21,300 bases of DNA, taken from positions 1-21,300 of the forward strand of contig CAZKCI010000081.1 of NCBI GenBank assembly GCA_964551475.1, given 5' to 3'. A program made the translations under genes and the position numbers. The notes below the pieces were generated by a model that was not told the DNA's origin, searched no databases, and saw only the letters and a list, made by a program, of their open reading frames with translations. Below, piece by piece: positions 13,326 to 20,569 of the stretch. The stretch's first letter is position 1. Each line of letters begins with the position of its first letter. Origin of the DNA: CAZKCI01 sp964551475. GTDB lineage: Bacteria; Auribacterota; Erginobacteria; Erginobacterales; CAZKCI01.

Positions 13326-15727
13326 ACCTCGTAGGCCAGGAAGGCCTCCCGCCTCTTCGGGTCGGGCTCGCTGGTGTCGAGCTCCCGGCGCAGGAGGCGG
13401 AATCTTTTCAGCTCCTGGGGCTTGTAGAGCAGTTGAAAGAGAGCGGTCTTCTCCAGCTGGGCGATCTTGTTGATCCCCACCTGCTGCGGCTGGTAGATGA
13501 TGTCGGGAGAGAAGGAGTACTGGAACTCCCCGCTCGACGGGTTATAGGCCATCAGGCGAAAATACTTGGTGGAGATCAGGATGTAGCGGACGCCGTTGGC
13601 GATCAGGGCCTGAGCCGCCTCCTCCTCGCTCTGCCAGTAGAGGCGCGGGATATCGAAGTCGATGTTGTGGGGGGAGAAGATCGAGGGGAGCCCCGAGATC
13701 GACTCGGCCAGGTAGCCGTCGCTCCAGGGAACCATGATCTTCCCGGTCCGGGGAGCGTTGGACTCCAGCCAGCGATAGATCCGGTATTCCGCCTCGCTGG
13801 ACTTGGGGGTCTGGTTCATGGAGGGGATGACGGTGGCGAAGAGAAAGCAGGCCGCGGCGATCCCCCCGTAGACGGGGCGAACGGGCTCGCGGCGACGGGG
13901 ATAGGCGAAAAGAAAAATCAGGCCGCCGGCCGCCGCGGGGAAATAGAGGTAGAGGTTCTTCCAGAGGAAGCCGACCGCTCCCCCGAATCCGCTTCCCACG
14001 GCCTCCAGCGTCTGGCCGCTCAAAAGCCCCAGATAGACGATCGCTGTCGCCGCCAAGGCCAGAGCCAGCAGACCGTAGCCGATGAAAAGATACCGGCGGA
14101 CCGTCTCCCGGCCGAACCAGCGCAAGGCTTCCGGGGACGCGGGATCCTTGCTTTTGCGATTCAGGGCCGGGCGGCGCAGGAAGGCCTCCAGAAGCAGGAT
14201 CAGCGTCGGGACCAGGAGACAGGACTGGACCGTCCAGTATTTCCGGATCGCCTCGAAACGGGCGGCATTCCCGGCCTGGCGGGCTTTCAGCACCGACACG
14301 CCCAGGATTGAGCCCAGGACCAACCAGAGGATTCCCAGGGAAAGGGGAAGCAGGGACGCCCGCGCTCTTTCGCCGCGGCGGGACCATTGGACGCAGAGAT
14401 ACATCACCACCGCCCCCACCGGGAAGATCACCGCGTATTCGGTCGAATAGCGCCCGCCGAAGTATCCGGCGACAAAAGCCAGCGCCGCCGCCACCGCCCA
14501 GTCGAAGGCGACCGACCAGTTGGCCAGGGCGAGAGCGGCCGCCCAGGCTACACCCATGGAGAGAGGACGGGTCCCCCGGTCGGCGGCGAGCGCCGCGAGA
14601 AAACCGGAGAACACCATCCCCCAGACCAGGACGTCCCGCTTCTTAAAGGCGATGAAGAGCCCGACCGGAAGGAAGAAGATGAGGAAGTTGAAGCGAAGCC
14701 AGTAGTCCCCTTCCGAAGTGGCGAGAACGTCGCCCGATCCCGCCTTGATCTGGTCGCGGACGTTGACCCCCCGCTCGATAAGCGCCCGGTCGAAGGTGTA
14801 CTCCTTGAAGGCCGGCATGACCTCCAGGTGGAGCAGGACCAGGAGAAGCGCGACCACGGCCAGAAAGACCGCCAGGGGGACGAAATCGGGCAGGCGGCCC
14901 GCGGCCCGCCGGACGCGGATCCACTGGAAGAGAATGTAATAGAGGGCCAGAGCGAGAGCGGCGATGATCAGGGCATGGGGATGGAGAACCTTGAACAGGA
15001 GGCGGGATCCCAGGGCCACCAGCCCCAGGACACCGAGGGAAAAGATGCCGAAGGCGATCCAGCGACGGCGGATGTCCTCGCCCAAGAAGGCCAGCACGCC
15101 GCGCCAGAGCAGGAAGATGACGATCGCGCCCACGGCCACGAATACGGAGGGGCCCACGTTCTTCCCGAGATATACGGAAACGGCGGAGAGGGCGGCATAG
15201 GCCAGGATCTTCCACCCTTTCGATCGGAAGGCCATTGCCGCGCCGTAGACCGCCAGGATGAGGTAGGGCTCGGCGAAGATGTCGTGGGTGACGGTCCCGG
15301 CGCTGTTGAACATCGGCAGGACCATCGAGGTGTAGAGGACGCCGGCGAGCAGGCCGGTCTTCTTGTCGTGAAGGCGGCCGAGCAGGAAACAGAAGAGCGC
15401 CCCGTTGACCGCGGAGCAGAAGGAGGAGATGAAGAAGACGGAGTAGAGGAGGACCTCCCCGGAAAAAAGGAATCCCAGGATCTTCAGCATCCACCAGGAG
15501 GGGTCGAAGGCGGAGTAGAGATGGAAGGTTCCCTTGGCCACCCCGTAGTAGAACCAGAGCTCGATCCCGGAGACCGTGTGCCAGCCCCAGCGGTAAAACA
15601 GCACCAGGCTGACGATCAGACGCTCGGCGAAGCCGAAGAGGAGGACCCAGAGGGCCAGCCGCCAGAGGGGGCGGGCGTCCAGGCTCTCCCAGAACGGCCG
15701 TTTTGTTTCGTTACGTTGTTGCATCAT
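13319..15727 (-). CDS. Large polytopic membrane protein, candidate STT3-like (GT-C) glycosyltransferase
   Basis: An 802-residue protein with about 13 predicted spans and a soluble C-terminal part. Features that recall STT3/PglB oligosaccharyltransferases (GT66): an acidic residue in the first outer loop (SGIELWFYYGVAKG, E56); a run with RLHDKKTGLLAGVLYTSMVL; NSAGTVTHDIFAEPYLILAV (D149, E153), which resembles the second acidic motif; and, after the last span, KIMVPWSDGYLAESISGLPS (about 663-682) in the place of WWDYG, followed by SEEEAAQALIANGVRYILIS. That closing block is common downstream of WWDYG in archaeal-type STT3. The motif here is WSDG, not WWDYG, so it may be a divergent enzyme or another GT-C family. 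It is divergent from the zinc-ribbon gene across 91 bp. Confidence 0.6.
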   Translation of the reverse strand: MMQQRNETKRPFWESLDARPLWRLALWVLLFGFAERLIVSLVLFYRWGWHTVSGIELWFYYGVAKGTFHLYSAFDPSWWMLKILGFLFSGEVLLYSVFFISSFCSAVNGALFCFLLGRLHDKKTGLLAGVLYTSMVLPMFNSAGTVTHDIFAEPYLILAVYGAAMAFRSKGWKILAYAALSAVSVYLGKNVGPSVFVAVGAIVIFLLWRGVLAFLGEDIRRRWIAFGIFSLGVLGLVALGSRLLFKVLHPHALIIAALALALYYILFQWIRVRRAAGRLPDFVPLAVFLAVVALLLVLLHLEVMPAFKEYTFDRALIERGVNVRDQIKAGSGDVLATSEGDYWLRFNFLIFFLPVGLFIAFKKRDVLVWGMVFSGFLAALAADRGTRPLSMGVAWAAALALANWSVAFDWAVAAALAFVAGYFGGRYSTEYAVIFPVGAVVMYLCVQWSRRGERARASLLPLSLGILWLVLGSILGVSVLKARQAGNAARFEAIRKYWTVQSCLLVPTLILLLEAFLRRPALNRKSKDPASPEALRWFGRETVRRYLFIGYGLLALALAATAIVYLGLLSGQTLEAVGSGFGGAVGFLWKNLYLYFPAAAGGLIFLFAYPRRREPVRPVYGGIAAACFLFATVIPSMNQTPKSSEAEYRIYRWLESNAPRTGKIMVPWSDGYLAESISGLPSIFSPHNIDFDIPRLYWQSEEEAAQALIANGVRYILISTKYFRLMAYNPSSGEFQYSFSPDIIYQPQQVGINKIAQLEKTALFQLLYKPQELKRFRLLRRELDTSEPDPKRREAFLAYEVK

Positions 15728-15818
15728 AAATATCCAGCGGCTATATTATGCGGCGGGGAATGCTAACAAAGTCGGACCTCCCCGACAACGACTAACTTAT
15801 CTTTCAGGAGAAATACCC

Positions 15819-16727
15819 ATGGTCAGACTGATGATCGTCATGGCGATCGCCGTCCTCCTGGCTACGGCCATCCACCCGGCGCCGACGGAGGCGCAGGAAC
15901 AACCTCTGCGCCCGCTCAAGTGCTGGAAATGCTCCGAGTCCTTCACCGCCCCGATGGACCAGAGAGAGGGGAACTGCCCGAAGTGCTCCGCGAAGTTCAC
16001 TCTCCCGCCGCCCACCCCCATCCCCACGCCGCCCCTTCCCCCCGGCATGAAGCCCCCCGCCACGCCCGTCGTCGTCGCGCTCGACTTTACCGAGGGCATG
16101 CAGTACGTCGGTCAGACCAAGACCTTCACCGGGCCGATCGTGGGCAAATATTTCAACGAAAAGAACGGAAACCTCTATCTCAACTTCGACCGGGACTACA
16201 AGAACAACATCTCGATCAAGATCGGCAAGTCCGACCTCTCCAAGTTCCCTCCCGACGCCGCCGGCTTCTACACGGGCAAGACGGTCATCGCCACCGGGAG
16301 GCTGGAGAAGGAGAAAAACTACGTCCGCCTGAACGTCACCGATCCCAAGAACCTGGTGGTGGTCACGGACGCCGGTGCGGGAACGGAGGCAGAGGCCGTC
16401 CCGCCCGACCCGGATCTCCCCGCGACCGCCGGGACGCCGGAAAACGCCGCTCCTCCGGCCGCGGGGGCGGAGGGAAGCCCGGCCGCCGCGTTATCGCCCC
16501 TGAGCGACGCCCCGCCTGCCGCCGCCGACGCCCCCGCGGCCTCCACCGCCGTCACGGACTTTCCCGCTCAATACGGCGCAGGAGCGCCCGCGCTTTCTCC
16601 GCGTTCCGCCCTGCCGGCGCCAACGCCAAGAAAGTTCTCATGGAGTTCGCAGCCGAACAGTAATCCTTCTCATAAAAAGAAAGGATCCCGAGGGCGTAGT
16701 TGGGAGGGGGGTAGTTCTTCTGACTGA
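15819..16727 (+). CDS. Secreted zinc-ribbon/OB-fold protein with Pro/Ala-rich tail
   Basis: A 302-residue protein with no family name that I recognise. The signal peptide covers residues 1-25 (MVRLMIVMAIAVLLATAIHP to TEA). Next is a zinc ribbon, CWKC...CPKC (C35, C38, C53, C56), and a proline-rich linker (about 60-82). A small beta domain at about 85-183 follows (YVGQTKTFTGPIVGKYF, NLYLNFDRDYKNNISIKIG, YTGKTVIATGRLEKEKNYVR) with the strand order and Gly spacing of an OB fold. Residues 190-302 are Ala/Pro-rich, then Ser/Lys/Gly-rich with no predicted fold. AGGAG lies nine bases before the ATG. The last 59 codons run antisense to the end of the PHP/TPR gene. A ribbon of four cysteines outside the cytosol is unusual. 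Confidence 0.75.
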   Translation: MVRLMIVMAIAVLLATAIHPAPTEAQEQPLRPLKCWKCSESFTAPMDQREGNCPKCSAKFTLPPPTPIPTPPLPPGMKPPATPVVVALDFTEGMQYVGQTKTFTGPIVGKYFNEKNGNLYLNFDRDYKNNISIKIGKSDLSKFPPDAAGFYTGKTVIATGRLEKEKNYVRLNVTDPKNLVVVTDAGAGTEAEAVPPDPDLPATAGTPENAAPPAAGAEGSPAAALSPLSDAPPAAADAPAASTAVTDFPAQYGAGAPALSPRSALPAPTPRKFSWSSQPNSNPSHKKKGSRGRSWEGGSSSD

Positions 16728-18300
16728 CCAGGGCCCGCTCCCAGGCGGCCCGGGCGGTGGCGTTCTCCCCGAGCTTCCGGTAGGCCCAGCCCATCAGTGT
16801 GAGCGCCCGCCCCATCCGGCGGCGGGTGTAGCCTTGCTCCTCCAGGAAGAGGAACTCGGCGATCGCCTCGCGATATTTCCCCAGGGAATAGAGGCAGAGC
16901 CCGAGATAATAGCGCGCATCCAGACGGCTGGGATCGGCGGCGGCGGCCTCGCGAAACCGGGCGGCCGCCTCCTCGTAGCGTCGCGCCCGATAGCTTTCCC
17001 GGGCGGAGCGGAAGAGGCGGAGCGACCCGATCCGGGCGGCGAAGGCCCTCTGCCCTTTCTCCGCCAGCGCGGCGGAGAAACACCGCACTCCCAGCCCGTC
17101 GGAGATCGCCGCCGGGTACTGGAGCATCACCTCCCCCTCCGAGCGCTTCACCGGGAGAATCTCCCGGATAGCGGAGAGCGGAGAGGCGATCACCCGCTCC
17201 AGATCGGGCTCGGATGATCGCGGAACGCCCTCGAGCGTCCGGACGATCATCTCCAGCCGGGGACGCTCGGCGAAATAAGCCCGGAGGCCCGCGCTCTCCC
17301 GGACGGCCGCCGCGACCGTCGCCCCGGGCGGGATGAGGGAAAGAGCCCGCGCGGTTTCCTCCTCGTCCTCTCCCCTCGCCCCCGCCGCGTCGAGAAGGGC
17401 CTGGCGGGCGTCGATGACGTTCAGGCGCGCGGGGAAGACCGCCTCCCGCGCGGGGTCGAAGGCCTCGGAAAACCCGGGCCGGGGAACGGCCTCGAGATCC
17501 ACCGAGCATTCCTCGGCCACCGCCTGGGCATTGTCGTAGTATTCGGGCGGGAAACCGAGCGAGCGCATCTCCTCCTCGTTCTTCATCCAGTACTCGCGGG
17601 AATCGATGGCGAACGAGGACGGGAAGCCGAAGCGGGTCTTGATCAGGGCGTCGTGGGCCTCCCAGTCTTCCGGGCGGAGATAATGGCAGTCGTTGGTCAC
17701 CACGGGCTTCAGACCGTGGCGGCGGGCGAGCTCGATCAGGGCCGCGTTCGCCTTCTCCTCGTCCGGTATCCCGTGCCGGGCGAGCTCGGGGTGGAGGTCG
17801 TTTCCGAAAATGTCGCGGAAACGGCGATACTCCTTTTCCATCTCCTCGACTCCCCCGGTCAGAAATTTCTGCGGGATCGATCCCCAGAAGCAGGCGGTGA
17901 GCGCGATCAGACCCGGGTGGAAGCGCTCCAGGAGCCGGAAATCGACCAGTCCGCGGGACTCCCCGAAGTTGTTCGTGAGCCACGAGGCGTTGAGGAGGCG
18001 GACCAGGTTGAGGAACCCCCGGTTGTCCTTCGCCAACAGAACCAGGTGGTTCCGGTAGGAGTCGCCCCGGGCATTCGCCGCGGCGGCGTCGGCCACAAAG
18101 TAGATCTCGCAGCCGATCACCGGCCGGATCCCCGCGGCCCGGCAGGCGCGGAAGAAGGGATAGGCGCAGGCGATCTCCCCGTGGTCGGTGAGGGCGATCG
18201 CCCGGTAGCCCAACCCGGCCACTCGTTCGATATCCCGTTCCGGGGAGAGGAGGCTGTCGGAGTAGGATCCGAAGAAGTGGCAGTGGAGGTGGGCGAACAT
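16552..18300 (-). CDS. PHP-domain protein derived from DNA polymerase III alpha, palm missing, fused to TPR repeats
   Basis: A 582-residue fusion. Residues 1-285 follow DnaE's N-terminal PHP domain: HLHCH (4-8), ALTDHG (36-41), GCEIYF (63-68), NHLVLLAKDNRGFLNLVRLL (84-103), LTACFWGS, HPELARHGIPDEEKAN and VTNDCHYLRPEDWEAHD. The usual metal ligands are present (H6, H8, D39, H40, E65, H85, C137, D204, H206), so hydrolysis looks possible. Residues 292-411 resemble the DnaE stretch after the first palm aspartates (IDARQALLDAAGARG, SLIPPGATV, IVRTLEGVPR, VMLQY, DGLGVRCFSAAL). The PDFDVDF motif is absent, and Phe stands where DnaE has its third catalytic Asp. Residues 430-582 are TPR (YYLGLCLYSLGKYREAIAEF). 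No polymerase activity is expected. The leader is pyrimidine-rich, without Shine-Dalgarno. Confidence 0.85.
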   Translation of the reverse strand: MFAHLHCHFFGSYSDSLLSPERDIERVAGLGYRAIALTDHGEIACAYPFFRACRAAGIRPVIGCEIYFVADAAAANARGDSYRNHLVLLAKDNRGFLNLVRLLNASWLTNNFGESRGLVDFRLLERFHPGLIALTACFWGSIPQKFLTGGVEEMEKEYRRFRDIFGNDLHPELARHGIPDEEKANAALIELARRHGLKPVVTNDCHYLRPEDWEAHDALIKTRFGFPSSFAIDSREYWMKNEEEMRSLGFPPEYYDNAQAVAEECSVDLEAVPRPGFSEAFDPAREAVFPARLNVIDARQALLDAAGARGEDEEETARALSLIPPGATVAAAVRESAGLRAYFAERPRLEMIVRTLEGVPRSSEPDLERVIASPLSAIREILPVKRSEGEVMLQYPAAISDGLGVRCFSAALAEKGQRAFAARIGSLRLFRSARESYRARRYEEAAARFREAAAADPSRLDARYYLGLCLYSLGKYREAIAEFLFLEEQGYTRRRMGRALTLMGWAYRKLGENATARAAWERALVSQKNYPPPNYALGILSFYEKDYCSAANSMRTFLALAPAGRNAEKARALLRRIERESP

Positions 18301-18313
18301 AGGAAAAGAAAAA

Positions 18314-18418
18314 AGGTTCCAAGGTTCAGCGGTTCACGGTTCAGCGGTTCACGGATGGTTTTTCAACCGTTGAACCGTTGAACCCTTGAACCGTTGAACC
18401 CTTAAACCGTTGAACCTT
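18314..18418. repeat. Tandem GGTTCA(A/G)CGGTTCA units arranged as a large inverted repeat
   Basis: Left side: two copies of GGTTCAGCGGTTCACGG-type units from 18314. Right side: repeated CCGTTGAACC(CTTGAA) units to 18418. The right side reversed reads GGTTCAACGGTTCAA, so the whole forms a hairpin with a loop around ATGGTTTTTCAA. It fills the gap between rnhC and the PHP/TPR gene completely and reaches into the last codon of rnhC. Units vary in sequence, so it is not a CRISPR array. Confidence 0.75.
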
Positions 18419-19334
18419 AATTTGAGACCATTTCCTTCGTGGTCTTGAAGTGCACCTTGGCCGCCCGGACCAGCGACTCCATCCCCCACTTCCCGATCAC
18501 CGCGCGGCCGGCGGCCAGCACCAGGTCGATCGCGTTCCCCTTGGGGAGGGCGACGCCGAGCTCTTCGGACAGTTTCTTCAGGCGGAGAAGGAACTCGCCC
18601 CGCGCCAGGACCGAGGCGGCGGCGACCGCCATGTCCGATTCGCCCCGGAACTGCTGGATCACTTCGATGTTCTTCCCCTTCTTCATCAGCGCGCGCAGGA
18701 CCAGGTCCTTGTGGCCGAACTGATCCAGGACCGCCTTGGAGCAGGACACCTTGGAGAGAAGGTTTTCGATCACCCGGGCATGCCCCCAGGCGAGGAGCAG
18801 GTTCAGGTTCCCCATAGTGGAGTAGAGCTGGTTGTAGCGCTCCGGACCGATCGCCACCACCGAGGAGAGACAGTCGCGGCGGATCACCCGCCTCAGTTCT
18901 ATCGCCCGCCGGTCGGAGAGGGTCTTGCTGTCCCGGACGCCCAGTCCCCGGAGCTTCTTCTCCTGCTCTTCGTTCAGATACACCCCGGCCACGACCAGCG
19001 GCCCGAAGTAATCCCCCTTGCCGGACTCATCGACGCCGATGCGCTCCCCTTCGAACTTTTCCAGAAGATGCTCGTACCCCAGCCGCGCTTCCTTGAGTAT
19101 CTCCGGCTCCAGGATGAATTCCACGAACCCGCGGGTCCCCTTCCCCTGGATCAGGACCTTCCCCGAGCGGTAGGCGGCCACGGAGACATCTCCCCGGGCG
19201 GCCGCGAAAACGGCATGGGGAGGAGCGCTGAAAGCGAAGGAGCGGGCGCGGAGGATCTCCCGAAGGTCCTCCATCCGCCGCGCGTCCAGCGTGCAGCTGT
19301 AGGAGGTGAGGGGGTTCTGCGGCGATGCATCCAT
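18417..19334 (-). CDS. rnhC: Ribonuclease HIII
   Basis: A 305-residue cytosolic enzyme that cuts RNA in RNA-DNA hybrids. The N-terminal TBP-like substrate-binding domain (SYSCTLDARRMEDLREILRA, then GKVLIQGKGTRGFVEFIL) occupies about 11-80. The catalytic domain opens with IGVDESGKGDYFGPLVVAGV (D102, E103). The Gly-Lys-Gly-Asp spelling and the N-terminal domain mark HIII rather than HII. Further acidic residues are in AVLDQFG (D204) and GESDMAVAAASVLARGEF (D234), completing the site. The length is normal. The ATG at 19334 has no Shine-Dalgarno but fits the domain start. Whether the genome also has RNase HII cannot be seen. It lies upstream of the PHP/TPR gene in the same direction. Confidence 0.95.
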   Translation of the reverse strand: MDASPQNPLTSYSCTLDARRMEDLREILRARSFAFSAPPHAVFAAARGDVSVAAYRSGKVLIQGKGTRGFVEFILEPEILKEARLGYEHLLEKFEGERIGVDESGKGDYFGPLVVAGVYLNEEQEKKLRGLGVRDSKTLSDRRAIELRRVIRRDCLSSVVAIGPERYNQLYSTMGNLNLLLAWGHARVIENLLSKVSCSKAVLDQFGHKDLVLRALMKKGKNIEVIQQFRGESDMAVAAASVLARGEFLLRLKKLSEELGVALPKGNAIDLVLAAGRAVIGKWGMESLVRAAKVHFKTTKEMVSN

Positions 19335-19367
19335 GGATTATTAGTCAGTCCAGAATAATATGGACAT

Positions 19368-19446
19368 GTCATTGCGAGGAGCGAAGCGACGAAGCAATCC
19401 CAACCTGTTGCGCAATAAGAGATTGCTTCGCTTCGCTCGCAATGAC
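19368..19446. repeat. Palindromic dispersed-type element (GTCATTGCGAGGAGCGAAGC...)
   Basis: The left arm GTCATTGCGAGGAGCGAAGC continuing to GAAGCAATC pairs with GATTGCTTCGCTTCGCTCGC continuing to AATGAC. The left arm is about six bases longer, so there are small bulges; the loop is about 21 nt. From memory this sequence type recurs in the intergenic DNA of many unrelated bacteria. The flanks continue the symmetry (GGACAT before, ATGTCC after). It lies between sppA and rnhC. Confidence 0.8.
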
Positions 19447-19499
19447 AGTCATTGATAATGTCCAGACTACAACGGTCGGATTTTCGATATTCGATTTTT

Positions 19500-20531
19500 T
19501 CAGAGCGACCACAGATAGAGCAGTCTCGGCGAGCGCGGCTGGAGGAGCCCCCCGATCCTCTCGATCTCGGAACGGGGGAAAAGGCGGGAGGAGGCGGCGC
19601 GGAAGAGATCGAAGAGGGTCCGCGTCCGGCGGTACTCGACCACCGTCGCGTCCGGTTCGCCGCAGAGCTCGCGCGCCGCGGCGATGGCGTCGGCCTCGTA
19701 GCCGACCGCGTCGGCCAGGTTGAGGGCGCGGGCCTGGGCGCCGGTGAAAATCCGTCCGTCGGCCAGCCGGCGGACCTCCTCTTCGGGGAGATTCCTCCCC
19801 TCCATCACCACCCGGATGAAACGGTCGAACATCTCGTCCACCGCCGCCTGGAGGCCGGCCCGTTCCTGCTCGGTGAGCGGACGGAAGGGGGAAAGGATAT
19901 CCTTCTGGTCTCCCGACTTGATGGTCACGTCTTGCAGCCCCAGCTTGTTCATCAGCCCCGCGACGTTCATGGTGTGCATGATCACGCCGATGTTGCCGGT
20001 GATGCCGGTGGGGTGGACGACGATTCGGTCGGCGGCGCAGGCGATGTAGTAGGCGCCGGAGGCGGCGAGATCCCCGCAGAAGGCGACCGCTTTCTTGCCC
20101 GTCAGCGTGAAAGCCGTGAGCTCATGGTGGATGGCGTCGGAAGCGGTGATGCCGCCCCCGGGGCTGTCGATCCGCAAGACCACCGCCTTGACCGCGGGGT
20201 CCGCGGCGGCCTTCTGAAGGGACCCGATCACCCGCTCGGCCAGGTTCTCGCCCCCGAACATCCCGTCGGACTCGCCGAAACCGATAAAACCCTCGATCGG
20301 GATGACGGCGATCTTGGCCGCGCCCTTTCCGGAGAGCCGGCGCTCGGCGACGCGCAGTCGGTTGGCGACCGTCTCTTCGATCTCCGGTTCGTCGGAGCGT
20401 AAGGCCAGGTAGAATCCGATCCCGAACAGAACGGTCAGTCCGAGGGAAAAGAGCAGGGCGCAACCCAAAAGAATCCGCGGCCAGCGCCGCCGGCGAGGAG
20501 GAGAACCGGGCGGGGGGGACGACATGGTCAT
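19500..20531 (-). CDS. sppA: Signal peptide peptidase SppA, short (36K) type
   Basis: A 343-residue membrane-bound serine protease of family S49 that degrades cleaved signal peptides. A basic proline-rich N-terminus (PPRRRRWPR) precedes one span at about 18-43. The protease core follows: IAVIPIEGFIGFGE, VVLRIDSPGGG near 108-117, AASGAYYIACAADRIVVHP with the nucleophile S148, GITGNIGV, and IKSGDQKDILSPFRPLTEQE with the general base K200. The 52-residue spacing equals that of the S147/K199 pair in Bacillus SppA. The single-domain length fits octameric short SppA. The frame opens earlier at a TTG overlapping deoC's stop, but the ATG at 20529..20531 has GAAGAGG nine bases upstream. Probably co-transcribed with deoC. 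Confidence 0.94.
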   Translation of the reverse strand: MTMSSPPPGSPPRRRRWPRILLGCALLFSLGLTVLFGIGFYLALRSDEPEIEETVANRLRVAERRLSGKGAAKIAVIPIEGFIGFGESDGMFGGENLAERVIGSLQKAAADPAVKAVVLRIDSPGGGITASDAIHHELTAFTLTGKKAVAFCGDLAASGAYYIACAADRIVVHPTGITGNIGVIMHTMNVAGLMNKLGLQDVTIKSGDQKDILSPFRPLTEQERAGLQAAVDEMFDRFIRVVMEGRNLPEEEVRRLADGRIFTGAQARALNLADAVGYEADAIAAARELCGEPDATVVEYRRTRTLFDLFRAASSRLFPRSEIERIGGLLQPRSPRLLYLWSL

Positions 20532-20569
20532 GGGATCGAACCTCTTCGGTGTATCGCGCCGGAAACGGC

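Noticed and set aside
14387..15766. 459-codon plus-strand open frame opposite the STT3-like gene
   Set aside because: Composition is Glu/Gly/Asp-rich without pattern. The membrane spans on the minus strand are unmistakable.
18314..18418. CRISPR or attachment site at the GGTTCA repeats
   Set aside because: Units of 7-15 bp in both orientations without unique spacers, and no integrase or tRNA gene nearby.
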